DNA from: Nitratireductor sp.
GTDB lineage: Bacteria; Pseudomonadota; Alphaproteobacteria; Rhizobiales; Rhizobiaceae
Length of the DNA: 64,000 bases
Reading direction: 5' to 3'
NCBI GenBank assembly: GCA_017854535.1
Contig: JAFMHL010000005.1
Location: 41,001 to 105,000, forward strand
The notes below the pieces were generated by a model that was not told the origin of the DNA, searched no databases, and was given only the letters and a program-made list of their open reading frames with translations. Positions 51,763-60,740 of this stretch are shown here, one piece after another (within the stretch, counting starts at the first letter, position 1; each line of letters opens with the position of its first letter). The translations under genes and the position numbers were made by a program.

Positions 51763-53063
51763 TATTTTGCTCCCCCGACACGAGAAGCGATTTTCAAAGC
51801 CTTATCAAAATCAGCTTTCAGGTCATCAAAATTTTCGAGACCAACAGAAAGACGGATCATGTCATCTGACAAGCCGCCTGTTTTCATATCTTCAGCGGAA
51901 ATATGCGAGTGGGTCGTAGAGGCTGGATGAATAACCAAAGTTTTGGCATCCCCTACATTCGCAAGATGGGAGGCAACCTCAACATTTTCGATAAAAGCTG
52001 CACCTGCGGCCCGTCCACCTTTAACACCGAAACCGATAACGGAACCCGCACCTTTAGGTAAAAGACGTTTGGCTACTTCGTAGTCGGGGTGATCCGGCTT
52101 GCTGGGATGGCGTACCCAGCTAACGGCCTCATGATTGGATAAATAGTCAACCATCTTGGCCGTGTTTTCCATATGGCGTTGCATGCGTAATGGCAGTGTC
52201 TCAATTCCCTGAAGAAGCTGGAAAGCACTCATCGGCGACAAGGAAGGACCAAAATTATACATAGCCTCAGCACGCAGCCGCATCGTCAATGCAGCGGGCC
52301 CAAACTCTTCCCAAAACACAATTCCATCCAAAGCATAGTAGGGCGAAGTGAGGGTCGGAAATTTATCGTTCTGTCCCCAATTGAAATTACCACCGTCAAT
52401 GATCGCACCGCCAATAGTGGTCCCATGACCGCCAAGCCATTTGGTCACTGAATGAACGATGACGTTTACCCCGTAGTCAAGCGGCTTAAAGAGATATGGC
52501 GTGCAGAACGTCGCGTCCATCACAAGAGGAATGCCCGCTTCCTCTGCAATTTTCGCAACAGCTTCCACATCAAGAACGTCGAGCGCAGGATTGCCAATCA
52601 TCTCACAAAAAATGAATTTGGTGTTTTCTTGGATCGCAGCTTTCAAGCCATCAAGATTACGCCCATGAACAAATGTTGTCTCCACACCAAAGCGGGGCAT
52701 CGTATTCTTGAGCAAATTGATATTGGCACCATAAAGTTGAGCCGTTGAAACAATATGATCACCTGCAGAAACCAGCATCATTGTGGTGCATGAAAGCGCC
52801 GCCATGCCAGATGCAGTCGCCACACAAGCAACGCCACCTTCCATCGCCGCCAAGCGCTGCTCTAAGACTGCAACGGTTGGATTTGATATTCTGGAATAAA
52901 GATGTCCGCCCTCTTCAAGATTATATAATGCGGCAGCCTGACGGGCATCTTTGAAAACATAAGAAGTAGTTTGATGGATCGGAACGGCACGCGAACCGTG
53001 ATCACTATCTGGCACATGACCAGCGTGAAGTGCCAGTGTTTCCAACTCGAAAAAATCAGCCAT
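51762..53063 (-). CDS. metY: O-acetylhomoserine aminocarboxypropyltransferase (sulfhydrylase)
   Basis: The 433-residue PLP enzyme has SVTKWLGGHGT with the Schiff-base Lys, LYSRISNPTVAVLEQRLAAMEGG and DATFCTPYLFKPLDYG. It makes homocysteine from O-acetylhomoserine and sulfide, or uses methanethiol to make methionine directly. Homocysteine is the acceptor for the split methionine synthase at 14-25 kb. AGGAG precedes ATG. No riboswitch was confidently found upstream. Confidence 0.92.
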   Translation of the reverse strand: MADFFELETLALHAGHVPDSDHGSRAVPIHQTTSYVFKDARQAAALYNLEEGGHLYSRISNPTVAVLEQRLAAMEGGVACVATASGMAALSCTTMMLVSAGDHIVSTAQLYGANINLLKNTMPRFGVETTFVHGRNLDGLKAAIQENTKFIFCEMIGNPALDVLDVEAVAKIAEEAGIPLVMDATFCTPYLFKPLDYGVNVIVHSVTKWLGGHGTTIGGAIIDGGNFNWGQNDKFPTLTSPYYALDGIVFWEEFGPAALTMRLRAEAMYNFGPSLSPMSAFQLLQGIETLPLRMQRHMENTAKMVDYLSNHEAVSWVRHPSKPDHPDYEVAKRLLPKGAGSVIGFGVKGGRAAGAAFIENVEVASHLANVGDAKTLVIHPASTTHSHISAEDMKTGGLSDDMIRLSVGLENFDDLKADFDKALKIASRVGGAK

Positions 53064-53508
53064 ATTCTCCTCAACCCATCTCTTTGTGCATGAACAATAA
53101 GTTCAAGCTTTCTCCTGTTAAACCCTGATAAATTCCACAGGACACAAGGTCAATCTATCAAACCATGAAAACGTCATTGTCTGTTTTCCAAAAAAGACAA
53201 ATTGGAGCAAAATTAGCGATCACAAGCTTGCAACAACACGAAATATTCCACAATGCGTCACAAATGTGATTTGCCACCATTTTAAATGTGAGTAAGTTGA
53301 AACCACCAAATAGGCACATTTACTCTTTTTTCTGCCCAATTTACCCCCCTTTCACGCCAGAATTGAAGGTCAACCTTTCCTAGTCCAATCGGATATGAGG
53401 AACTGTTTGAAAACCAGATGCGGCTTTAATGTGAGGGGTGACACAACAAACTAATCATCAAATTCTCAGATCAATCAGCAAGGCGGCCCACGCCATTGCG
53501 GTTGGTAC

Positions 53509-53667
53509 GATGACTTGTTCCTGCCATGCGATACGGCGACCCCAAAAACAAGTCATCATTTAAGGCAGCCATTTCAAATCATACCTTGAAATCCGCCTTG
53601 AAAACCTGTGTTGCCGGACGGGAAATACCAGCTCCCCTCGCTGCTATTTCCGGCGGAACTTCCGGCA
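53509..53667 (+). ncRNA. Candidate structured RNA or regulatory region downstream of the antiporter gene
   Basis: In the 695-base gap between metY and the antiporter gene, perfect arms GATGACTTGTT/AACAAGTCATC flank a loop (53509-53557). Then a stacked helix TGCCGGA, GGAAATA, CAGC pairs with GCTG, TATTTCC, TCCGGCA (53612-53667) around TCCCCTC, a C-rich loop like the anti-Shine-Dalgarno loops of Rhizobiales sRNAs. Strand is assumed from the loop. 53064-53500 contains the metY leader and AT-rich DNA with no clear element. Confidence 0.4.
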
Positions 53668-53708
53668 GCACAGTTCGCCTTAAGCCAGGCCAAAATCTGG
53701 CAAAAGCC

Positions 53709-53746
53709 AAATGACTGGGCAGCGGGGCGTTGCTGTCCGGTCATTT
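53709..53746. terminator. Long hairpin after the antiporter gene
   Basis: Arms of 15 bases starting AAATGACTGG and ending CCGGTCATTT enclose an 8-base loop; both strands continue with T-rich sequence. It may end the antiporter transcript (minus strand) or the structured transcript on the other strand. Confidence 0.55.
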
Positions 53747-53758
53747 GTACCTTCTTAG

Positions 53759-55024
53759 CTACAATAATGTTGGATCAACGGTTTTTGAAATGACCTTTTT
53801 CACTGTCATCCCTTGAATGATAATAGAAAACAAAACCACCGCATAAGTAGCAATCAAAATCACAGGTTTGAATTCATTGTCTGGTAAGGACAATACCAGC
53901 GCAACCGATATGCCACCGCGCAATCCTCCCCATGTTAAAACCGGAATTGCACCTGTTGTAAAAGGAAGTATGCGCGACAGACTGATGATCGGCAGACTGA
54001 CCGCTGTCAATCGCGCGATTAAAACCAATGGAATACTGCAAAGTGCCAACCATCCAAATGTAGGGTCAAATGTAAGGATCAAAACCTCAAGGCCGATAAG
54101 AAGGAACAAAACCGAGTTCAATATTTCGTCAATCAACTCCCAAAACTCAAACAAATGCTTTCGTGTTTCTTCGCTCATGCCAATTCGTGCGCCGCGATTA
54201 CCAACAAGCAATCCGGTTACCACAACGGCAATGGGTCCCGAAATATGAAGCCGGATAGCAACTGCATAGGTAGCTGCGACAACGCCAAGTGTGATCAGGA
54301 TTTCAAGAGAATATTGATCCATGGTCGCCATGGCCCGATAGGCAATCCAACCCGTGAATAATCCCAGCAATACGCCACCGCCTGCTTCAACAAAAAACAG
54401 TTCGGCAATATGGGCTGCGTCCACCTGCTCTCCCGATGCCGAAGATCCTGCTGCGATCGCCAAAAGGATTGTAAAAACCACAACTCCCACCCCATCATTG
54501 AACAGTGATTCCCCTGCGATCTTGGCTTCGAGCGAATGAGGAATATTGACAGATTTCAACAACGATAAAACAGCGACAGGGTCAGTAGGAGATATAAGTG
54601 CACCAAACACAAGCGCCCACATAAACGGAAGTTCTATGCCAAACAAACCGGCCAAAAACCAAAAACCCGTTCCAACAATCGTTGTTGAAATCAACACGCC
54701 AACGGTTGCCAATATTCCAATCGCCCATTTCTGATCTTTCAAAAAATCAAAATCCACATGGAGCGCACCAGCAAACAAAAGAAACGCAAGCATTCCCTCC
54801 ATGACAGTAGAATAAAAATCAATTTGCCGAATTGCCGACTGCATTGTGTTTGTGATCGAGAGCGCCGGGAACAAATGCTCAGCCAATAACAAAACCAGCG
54901 ACGTTACAAGTGCCATCACGAGCAAGCCAATTGTGTGAGGCAGTTTAATAAACACGTGGTTGACCCATCCAAAAAACGCGGAAATGGCCAAGAGAAGCGC
55001 TGCAATTTCAAATAAAGTAAGCAT
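53759..55024 (-). CDS. CPA1-type Na+/H+ antiporter
   Basis: The protein of about 421 residues has a dozen hydrophobic segments and the NhaP/CPA1 motifs LISPTDPVAVLSLL, FNDGVGVVVFTILLA and WGGLRGGISVALVLSLP. It exchanges Na+ or K+ for H+ at the inner membrane, as needed in saline habitats. ATG 55024 is used; the longer frame begins with TTG and overlaps the preceding gene. It lies 53 bases downstream of the nuclease-family gene, likely one transcript. Confidence 0.88.
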   Translation of the reverse strand: MLTLFEIAALLLAISAFFGWVNHVFIKLPHTIGLLVMALVTSLVLLLAEHLFPALSITNTMQSAIRQIDFYSTVMEGMLAFLLFAGALHVDFDFLKDQKWAIGILATVGVLISTTIVGTGFWFLAGLFGIELPFMWALVFGALISPTDPVAVLSLLKSVNIPHSLEAKIAGESLFNDGVGVVVFTILLAIAAGSSASGEQVDAAHIAELFFVEAGGGVLLGLFTGWIAYRAMATMDQYSLEILITLGVVAATYAVAIRLHISGPIAVVVTGLLVGNRGARIGMSEETRKHLFEFWELIDEILNSVLFLLIGLEVLILTFDPTFGWLALCSIPLVLIARLTAVSLPIISLSRILPFTTGAIPVLTWGGLRGGISVALVLSLPDNEFKPVILIATYAVVLFSIIIQGMTVKKVISKTVDPTLL

Positions 55025-55077
55025 TGAGGTAATTACCAATTTTTTGTTTATTTGCTCCCCGGAGAAGAGCAGGAAAA

Positions 55078-56190
55078 TCAAACCATATTCATTTCTACGA
55101 CCACAGGACAGTGGTCAGAAGACTTTGGTCTATCCCAGCCAGTTCTTGGATATCGATCCACCACCTGCCCTTTTGGAAAGGGCGTGCGATAGGGTTGGCC
55201 ATTGCGAATGATTTGCGGGATTGCTTTAGGGTTTTTCTGTGCAAATGAAGGAGAGGCAAGAAGATAATCCAGCTGGCACAAATGCTGCTCCTCAGGCCCG
55301 CGCGAGTGATACAAGGTCCACTGATCCATTTTGGGACGGCGCAGAACAAGGTTCTCACTAAAACCACCTTCCATCAAAGGATCAAAGCCTGCAGCTGGTT
55401 CATTTGCCGGATCAAACTTGTAACCGGAATGGCGATCGCCTGTAATAACTATCCGAGAACGATAATCATTCATGTCTCCGCATATCATCCAGCGCTTGTT
55501 ATCCGTTTTGCCTTTGCCAAATTTTTCCTCGATAATCATACGGGTGGCTTTTGCCTCAGCCAGTCTGACCGGCATCGTGTATTCACGCCCGTCGACACCA
55601 TTCTTGCCAGGCCCCATTGATTTGAAATGCACAATAAACAGGGTCAGGGGCTTGCCACCAACCCTTAAATCCAACTCCAAACAATCGCGTCGAAAAATCC
55701 GTTCATGGGGTTCTTCTCCCATCTCGCGCAAATCGTCATTCATCAGCCCGAGATTTTCATAGGTCAAATGCGCGTGGCTCTGCATTCTTACAAACTCGAT
55801 CTCCTGCCCATCTCCAGTTTCAGAACGCGTCATCACAGCCACATCAATTCCGCGCCCGTCATTACCCTCAGCAAGATATTTGTGCCGATACCCTGCCCCA
55901 ACCATCTTGAACAAATATCCATATTCGAACGCATGCAACGTATCTAGATTTTCAACTTCCTGCAGGCATACGATATCCGCTTGGCAGTCGGCGATAGCAA
56001 GAGCAGTCAACTGCATCGTGTCATCCGTATGAGCGACAACACGGGCTTGTTCTAATTGTTGAAATTGCTTTTCATCTTTGATGTCTAGCATCTGCAAGGA
56101 TCGGTCACGGCGCAGTTCGTTGCGATAGCCGGAAAAATCAAATCGCTGCATCAAATTTTCAGCGTTGAAAGTTGCAATACGGAGTGACAT
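55078..56190 (-). CDS. Endonuclease/exonuclease/phosphatase family protein
   Basis: The protein of about 370 residues has the DNase I-like fold signatures LRIATFNAENLM, VCLQEVENLDTL, KRWMICGDMNDY and PKSSDHCPVVVEM, with the Glu, Asp, Asn and His of the active site. It might be a DNA nuclease, a phospholipase-like enzyme or a phosphoesterase. No export signal was seen. ATG 56190 was chosen by its fit to the family N-terminus. Confidence 0.85.
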   Translation of the reverse strand: MSLRIATFNAENLMQRFDFSGYRNELRRDRSLQMLDIKDEKQFQQLEQARVVAHTDDTMQLTALAIADCQADIVCLQEVENLDTLHAFEYGYLFKMVGAGYRHKYLAEGNDGRGIDVAVMTRSETGDGQEIEFVRMQSHAHLTYENLGLMNDDLREMGEEPHERIFRRDCLELDLRVGGKPLTLFIVHFKSMGPGKNGVDGREYTMPVRLAEAKATRMIIEEKFGKGKTDNKRWMICGDMNDYRSRIVITGDRHSGYKFDPANEPAAGFDPLMEGGFSENLVLRRPKMDQWTLYHSRGPEEQHLCQLDYLLASPSFAQKNPKAIPQIIRNGQPYRTPFPKGQVVDRYPRTGWDRPKSSDHCPVVVEMNMV

Positions 56191-56272
56191 GATGTTCCAG
56201 TTCGTGCATTTGGTTCGAATACTTGAACCAGACATACGCGGCGATCAAAGGAAAATTGTCAACCAGATCATG

Positions 56273-58264
56273 TCAATTTCTGATGGGAAGTTTAATTCCC
56301 AAGCTTAGACCGTTCATACGCTCGCAAAGCATGTCAAAGTTATATCCATGTAACTGAGCCAACTCTTCAACGATCGCCAAACCATGTCCGCTTCCTTGAG
56401 CAAGCTGTGCATTCTTATCAAGCTGAGCTGACCGCCTCTTAACCGACTCAAACTCTTGCCGGCTCATGCCATCGCCAGTGTCATGAACTTCAATCCTCAT
56501 CGCATTTCCAACTTTGCGGACGCCAAGTAATATCTTTCCGCTGTTCGTATACTTTATTGAATTTGAAATCAGATTGCTGATCATACGCATAACCACCAAT
56601 GCATTGGCATCAGTATTCTTTGAGCTTTTCACAATTCGAAAATCGAGAGCTTTTTCTTTAGCATCCGACAAAAACATATCATGAATGCTTTCCATAATAT
56701 CATCAAAATGGATGCGCTCCAATTCCGATTTATCATCCCAGCCAATTGCGCCTTTAATTCCCGCCTCATTAATATCATCAGTTTTCTTTCCCAGTTCATT
56801 GGCCGAAGAAAACCTCTCCGAGACCAGTTTTTCCAGGTAGTCAAAAGTTTGCTCAACCGATTTTTGATCTCCAGCCTTGTCACCAGTGTAAGCCAGATTG
56901 TTCACGTTAAGCCGTAGAGCATGTAGCGGCTGACGAAGATCGTGCAATGTATTGATCAGTTGATGGTCTTTGCTTTTCGCAATTTTTGCGGCAGCCTCGA
57001 ATTTTTGTTCCAGTTCATGCAGTCTGGTGCTCAGTTTTAACGTTCTTTCTGTGCTTTCGAGACTAGATTTCAACGCCATGTGCTGCGCTTTTCTGCCCTG
57101 GTTCAAACTATCCCAGATCGCTAACCCCATCATCGTGGAATCTAACACAAGAACTATTCGCATTGAATCGAACTGGGTTTCTTCAGATATCTCAATTCCC
57201 AGCCAGTGACGAGCCGTCATGATACTTGCAGATACCAAAACACCAGTCCACGCCAACACATAGAACCGAACTTCCTTAAAGCGTGTGAGCGCCGCAACAA
57301 AGCCAGACACAGTAGCAAGGACGATGGAAAACAGCGTTGTCAAAATCAAAATTCGTTTGATTTGTTGATGATCAAAAAACAGGGATGAAACCAAAATAGC
57401 CATCGCCAAAGCGATCATAGCTAGCAATGCTTTATCTAGGAAGGGATGGAATGTAGCTGTGCGCAAAAATATCCTTGCGAAAATTGTGCAACTAATACTT
57501 AACGCCGTTCCTAAGAATATGGTCCCAAATGCGTTGAACAACGGACTATTGGGCCACATATATTGAAAAGCGTTTCCATCACCGTGAACAATGAACATGA
57601 GGGCGCTCAAGGTGTAAAAAGTATAAGCAATAAATGCCGTTTGCCGTGTCGCAACAAATGCCATCAAAGCGATCACACTTAACAAAACAACCATTCCATA
57701 AAAGATGAAGTTCTTGGCAGTTCGCCTTGATGAAAATGCTTCAAAACTCTCCAATGTTTCTAAAGAAAACGAAAGCTCTGAAGACCCTCCAGATTCATAT
57801 CTGACTAGTATGACCGCCTTTTCACCAGGGTCAAATTCTAGCGGCGCTACCAATTCTGGGAAGCTGATTGGCCTGCTATCAAACTTTGAAAGTTCATTTT
57901 GTGAAATCAGCTTATCAACTGAACGATCCTCATCAACTTTGAATACAGCAAATTGCTGCATAAAATTCTCACGAAAGAGAATGCGCCAGTTGGAAACATC
58001 ATCAGTCATGTTTTCAATGTGAAGCTTTAACCAGATGCTGTCTTTGGTGTATCCAAAGTCTGGGGTCGCCGTCTCGATCGATTTGAACTTGTCGAGAATA
58101 TCTGGCTTTAACATTTGCTCAATACGCAAATTACGCGTTTCATCCAGATAGTATTGAATAAATGGCTGTAGAGCATTAGCTTTGATTGGAGATGATAATT
58201 CAGCCACCAGCGCTCTATCAGCTGAAATCAAATTACCACTATTATTCCTTGTTTGTGCCCCCAC
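56273..58264 (-). CDS. Hybrid-free sensor histidine kinase with 7TMR-DISM input (N-terminus disrupted)
   Basis: From the GTG at 58264 the protein has 663 residues: a periplasmic 7TMR-DISM type sensory domain (20-175), seven hydrophobic segments (190-385), a coiled coil (395-435), the His box TLHDLRQPLHALRLNV with His441 and an ATPase domain (MISNLISNSIKYT; GDGMSRQEFES; GSGHGLAI). It should phosphorylate the divergent response regulator. An export signal is required for this topology, but it is cut off by an in-frame stop just upstream (58277-58324), so the gene may be inactive or rely on a secondary start. Confidence 0.85.
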   Translation of the reverse strand: MGAQTRNNSGNLISADRALVAELSSPIKANALQPFIQYYLDETRNLRIEQMLKPDILDKFKSIETATPDFGYTKDSIWLKLHIENMTDDVSNWRILFRENFMQQFAVFKVDEDRSVDKLISQNELSKFDSRPISFPELVAPLEFDPGEKAVILVRYESGGSSELSFSLETLESFEAFSSRRTAKNFIFYGMVVLLSVIALMAFVATRQTAFIAYTFYTLSALMFIVHGDGNAFQYMWPNSPLFNAFGTIFLGTALSISCTIFARIFLRTATFHPFLDKALLAMIALAMAILVSSLFFDHQQIKRILILTTLFSIVLATVSGFVAALTRFKEVRFYVLAWTGVLVSASIMTARHWLGIEISEETQFDSMRIVLVLDSTMMGLAIWDSLNQGRKAQHMALKSSLESTERTLKLSTRLHELEQKFEAAAKIAKSKDHQLINTLHDLRQPLHALRLNVNNLAYTGDKAGDQKSVEQTFDYLEKLVSERFSSANELGKKTDDINEAGIKGAIGWDDKSELERIHFDDIMESIHDMFLSDAKEKALDFRIVKSSKNTDANALVVMRMISNLISNSIKYTNSGKILLGVRKVGNAMRIEVHDTGDGMSRQEFESVKRRSAQLDKNAQLAQGSGHGLAIVEELAQLHGYNFDMLCERMNGLSLGIKLPIRN

Positions 58265-58276
58265 GGTTTGCTGTAA

Positions 58277-58324
58277 TTAGAACAGGAGCGCGAATGGCAG
58301 AAACAACCTGATCGATTTTACCAT
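58277..58324 (-). pseudogene. Interrupted signal-peptide start of the histidine kinase
   Basis: In the same frame as the kinase, ATG 58324 encodes MVKSIRLFLPFALLF and then TAA (58277-58279), after which LQQTVGAQ leads into the kinase. Read through, this is a normal signal peptide with a plausible cleavage after VGA. A single nonsense mutation, stop read-through or a base-call error would each explain it. Confidence 0.65.
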
Positions 58325-58354
58325 CAGATCACGGACCAAAGAAGAGATTGCAGA

Positions 58355-58975
58355 GTGACCAAAACCACTATTGTATTGGCCGACGATCATGCTTTTACCC
58401 TCGAGGGCATGAAAACAGCACTTGGCTTGATTAATGGTTTCAGCGTTGTTGCAACCGCATCCAATGGCATTGAGGCGATTTCTATGATTAAGAAACTTCA
58501 ACCCGATTGCGCTCTTCTTGATCTTTCGATGCCAGGAGCCAACGGCCTTGAAACTTTGATTGAAGCAAGGCGCTGGTCGCCAAATACAAAGTTTGCAATC
58601 GTCACTGGCAATCCATCGCCAGCCATTTTTGATCAACTGCTGGAAGCTAATGTATCCGGGCTGTTTTTGAAAAACGCTCCGCCAGCGGAAATTTGCGAAG
58701 GCATCGCGAAAATTGTCGGTGGAGAAATGGTCATTTCCCCTGCTGCGAAAAAAATCCTTGATGATCAAAAAGTAACGAGCGAAATCACGCCCCGAGAGAT
58801 TGAGGTTCTTCAGTGCATTGCTCGAGGCCAGTCCAACAATCAGATGGCACAGCATCTGGGCATAAGCCCAAAAACGATTGATAGCCATCGTACAAGTTTG
58901 ATGAAAAAAATGAGCGTCCATTCCACTGCTGCTTTGTTGGTGCGCGCCATGAAAGACGGCTTGATCGACGTTTAG
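58355..58975 (+). CDS. NarL/LuxR-type response regulator
   Basis: The 206-residue protein has a receiver domain with phospho-acceptor Asp56 (CALLDLSMP), an early acidic pair DDH and Lys in FLKN, and a C-terminal LuxR helix-turn-helix (TPREIEVLQCIARGQSNNQMAQHLGISPKTIDSHRTSLMKKM). It is divergent from the sensor kinase with 30 bases between their starts, so they share regulation and act as a pair. The GTG start lies after AGAAGAG. Confidence 0.92.
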   Translation: MTKTTIVLADDHAFTLEGMKTALGLINGFSVVATASNGIEAISMIKKLQPDCALLDLSMPGANGLETLIEARRWSPNTKFAIVTGNPSPAIFDQLLEANVSGLFLKNAPPAEICEGIAKIVGGEMVISPAAKKILDDQKVTSEITPREIEVLQCIARGQSNNQMAQHLGISPKTIDSHRTSLMKKMSVHSTAALLVRAMKDGLIDV

Positions 58976-59204
58976 TGCCCATCAAAATTGATCCGCTGAT
59001 CAACCACTAAACAGGCACATATTGCTCTTGAGCGGGCCGCTTAATCAAAATTCTTTGCCCCAATTTGTTCATACAAACTGCCTTCAAAATTTCGTTTTGT
59101 AAATTGGGGTAATCACCTGATTTAACAGATCGCCTCCTGTCGGCATACTCCCGCCATATCGAAGATCATTAAAACATAGCTTTGACAGTTGGAGGAAAAG
59201 GCCA

Positions 59205-59606
59205 ATGCGAAAATTTATTATACTTCTGACGGCAGCTGGTATGGCCATAATGCCATCGCTGGCACAGGCGCAGAATTCAACCCGGAACATCGCTCCCAAT
59301 AACATTGCGCCCTCACCTCAACCATGCATCGGCTTTAATTGCAATCAACCGCCGCCACCACCTGGCCCCGTAATCGGGCAAAACTGTCCGCCCGGTTACG
59401 CTATGCAAGTTACCCAGGATCAGTGGGGAAGAACCATCGGCATCACCTGTATTCCACCTCAAGGTGGCCAGCCACAAAATCCGATTGGTGGCGTCATCGG
59501 CGGTATTATTGGTGGCATCATCGCAGGCGGAGGCAACCACAGGCATCGCCACTGCCATGGCGGCACCAACTGCCATACCCACGAACACCACAAGGGCCAT
59601 CATTAA
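59205..59606 (+). CDS. Exported Pro/Gly-rich protein with histidine-rich tail, paralogue A
   Basis: The 133-residue protein has a Sec signal peptide cut after QAQ, a mature N-terminus AQNSTRNIAPNNIAP, a Pro-rich tract, a Gly/Ile repeat (GGVIGGIIGGIIAGGG) and a tail HRHRHCHGGTNCHTHEHHKGHH (22 residues, here shown as a description rather than a motif claim) that is mostly His. The tail could bind Zn, Cu or Ni. The mature N-terminal motif is repeated in the next gene. GGAGG lies 13 bases before ATG, with GGA nearer. No family is known. Confidence 0.75.
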   Translation: MRKFIILLTAAGMAIMPSLAQAQNSTRNIAPNNIAPSPQPCIGFNCNQPPPPPGPVIGQNCPPGYAMQVTQDQWGRTIGITCIPPQGGQPQNPIGGVIGGIIGGIIAGGGNHRHRHCHGGTNCHTHEHHKGHH

Positions 59607-59678
59607 ACGACGGCGAAACCTCATCCAATGGTGAGCAGATATCAGAATTTATCAACGGGGCATTCTTAGGAGTTAAAA

Positions 59679-60080
59679 ATGAAACAGGCACTGAAATCCA
59701 CATCAATTCTCTCTGCAATCCTGATTGTATCCGGCACGTCCGCTCTCGCGCAAAACTCAACCCGCAATATTGCACCCAATAATATCGCGCCCCAGCCCGG
59801 ACAAAATCCTTCCCAATGTCTGGCCGTCACACTGGCTGGCTCCGTCTATGTTCGAATATGCAATGGGGGCTACACAGCAAATGGTGCTGGAACACAATGC
59901 GGTGGTCAGGCTTTTGGCGGCGGGGGCAATTTCTCGCTTCAAGCTGGAGGGTGCGGAAACGGGCAGCAATTTCTGGGCGGCAATCTTTCCTGCTTTGGAA
60001 CCCAGTGTAACTGGACGCCAAGCCCAGCGGGCTTTGCAGCAGGGTTCAGATCGGAAACTGTCTACGCACAGTATCAATAA
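59679..60080 (+). CDS. Exported Gly-rich protein, paralogue B
   Basis: The 133-residue protein has a signal peptide ending SALA and a mature N-terminus AQNSTRNIAPNNIAP identical to the neighbour at 59205, then a domain with eight Cys spread through Gly-rich sequence (VRICNGGY, TQCGGQAF, GGCGNGQQF). It is unrelated to paralogue A after residue 40. The pair may be secreted by the same route or anchored through that segment. TTAGGAG precedes ATG; a terminator follows. Confidence 0.75.
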   Translation: MKQALKSTSILSAILIVSGTSALAQNSTRNIAPNNIAPQPGQNPSQCLAVTLAGSVYVRICNGGYTANGAGTQCGGQAFGGGGNFSLQAGGCGNGQQFLGGNLSCFGTQCNWTPSPAGFAAGFRSETVYAQYQ

Positions 60081-60135
60081 ACTGCTTTTGCAATATCAAT
60101 TCGGGATGCGCCCCAAACACATTTCGGATTGATTA

Positions 60136-60171
60136 GAGAGCCGTACAATTTGTTCGGCTCTCATTTCTTTT
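60136..60171 (+). terminator. Terminator after paralogue B
   Basis: GAGAGCCG/CGGCTCTC with an 11-base loop is followed by ATTTCTTTT. Confidence 0.75.
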
Positions 60172-60183
60172 GGGGAAACTGAA

Positions 60184-60209
60184 AAAGGCGCAGCCAAAGC
60201 CACGCCTTT
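60184..60209 (-). terminator. Terminator of the PilZ gene
   Basis: The arms AAAGGCG/CGCCTTT flank a GC-rich loop and continue into TTTTTC on the minus strand. It is 55 bases downstream of the PilZ stop. Confidence 0.6.
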
Positions 60210-60263
60210 CACTTCCAAATAATCGGCATCCTCCCAAACCCCGATCAGAGGAACCAAGTCAGC

Positions 60264-60575
60264 TTATAAAAATTTAATTCCGGCCATGCCGTTTTTACGC
60301 CAGCTAATGCTCGCAGATCGCGCAGAGGCATCACCTTTCAGATTGAAATCGAAGACGCTTGGCAAACCGGAACTATCTTCCATCAGCACCATCGCGCCAC
60401 CTTCAGACATATTCTTAACTGTGCAGTCATAGGCGCCATAGCCATTATTGAAATACAGGTTAGCACCCTTCAACATGCGCCGGCGATGATCTGCTCTACG
60501 ACTCGGTATGTCGCGAGCCGCCTCAACCATGGTTTCTTCAACAGGTGTTTCAATTTTACGCAATCCAAAGCTCAT
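60264..60575 (-). CDS. PilZ-domain protein
   Basis: The protein of about 103 residues begins MSFGLRKIETP and has RRADHRRRMLKGANLYFNNGYGAYDCTVKNMSEGGAMVLM, a PilZ domain with an Arg-rich entry (about residues 27-33) and the (D/N)xSxxG-like NMSEGG. It may bind cyclic di-GMP or act without it. AGGAG precedes ATG 60575. It is monocistronic. Confidence 0.85.
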   Translation of the reverse strand: MSFGLRKIETPVEETMVEAARDIPSRRADHRRRMLKGANLYFNNGYGAYDCTVKNMSEGGAMVLMEDSSGLPSVFDFNLKGDASARSASISWRKNGMAGIKFL

Positions 60576-60740
60576 GACGCATCTCCTTTGTTCGGTAAGC
60601 TGGTCTGTTGCGATTATCATGCCAATTGCAAGTGTCTCATTTTAACACAGAAAATGAGCCTAAAAGGGGCTTGCCCGTTTTATCAGGGTCATGCATTCTA
60701 TTCGCAAATCCATTGAACTTTTCAACCCTGGAGCAACGCT

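Noticed and set aside
53064..53340. SAM-II riboswitch in the metY leader
   Set aside because: The minus strand has TTGCAAGC and CGCTAA pieces reminiscent of the family, but the P1 partner strand and the pseudoknot partners are not there.
53526..53793. Two short plus-strand coding frames in the metY-antiporter gap
   Set aside because: No ribosome sites, frames lie across inverted repeats, and the residues look random.
58277..58921. A 214-codon minus-strand gene opposite the response regulator
   Set aside because: It is the reverse of the regulator's coding sequence; only its last 15 codons matter, as the kinase signal peptide.
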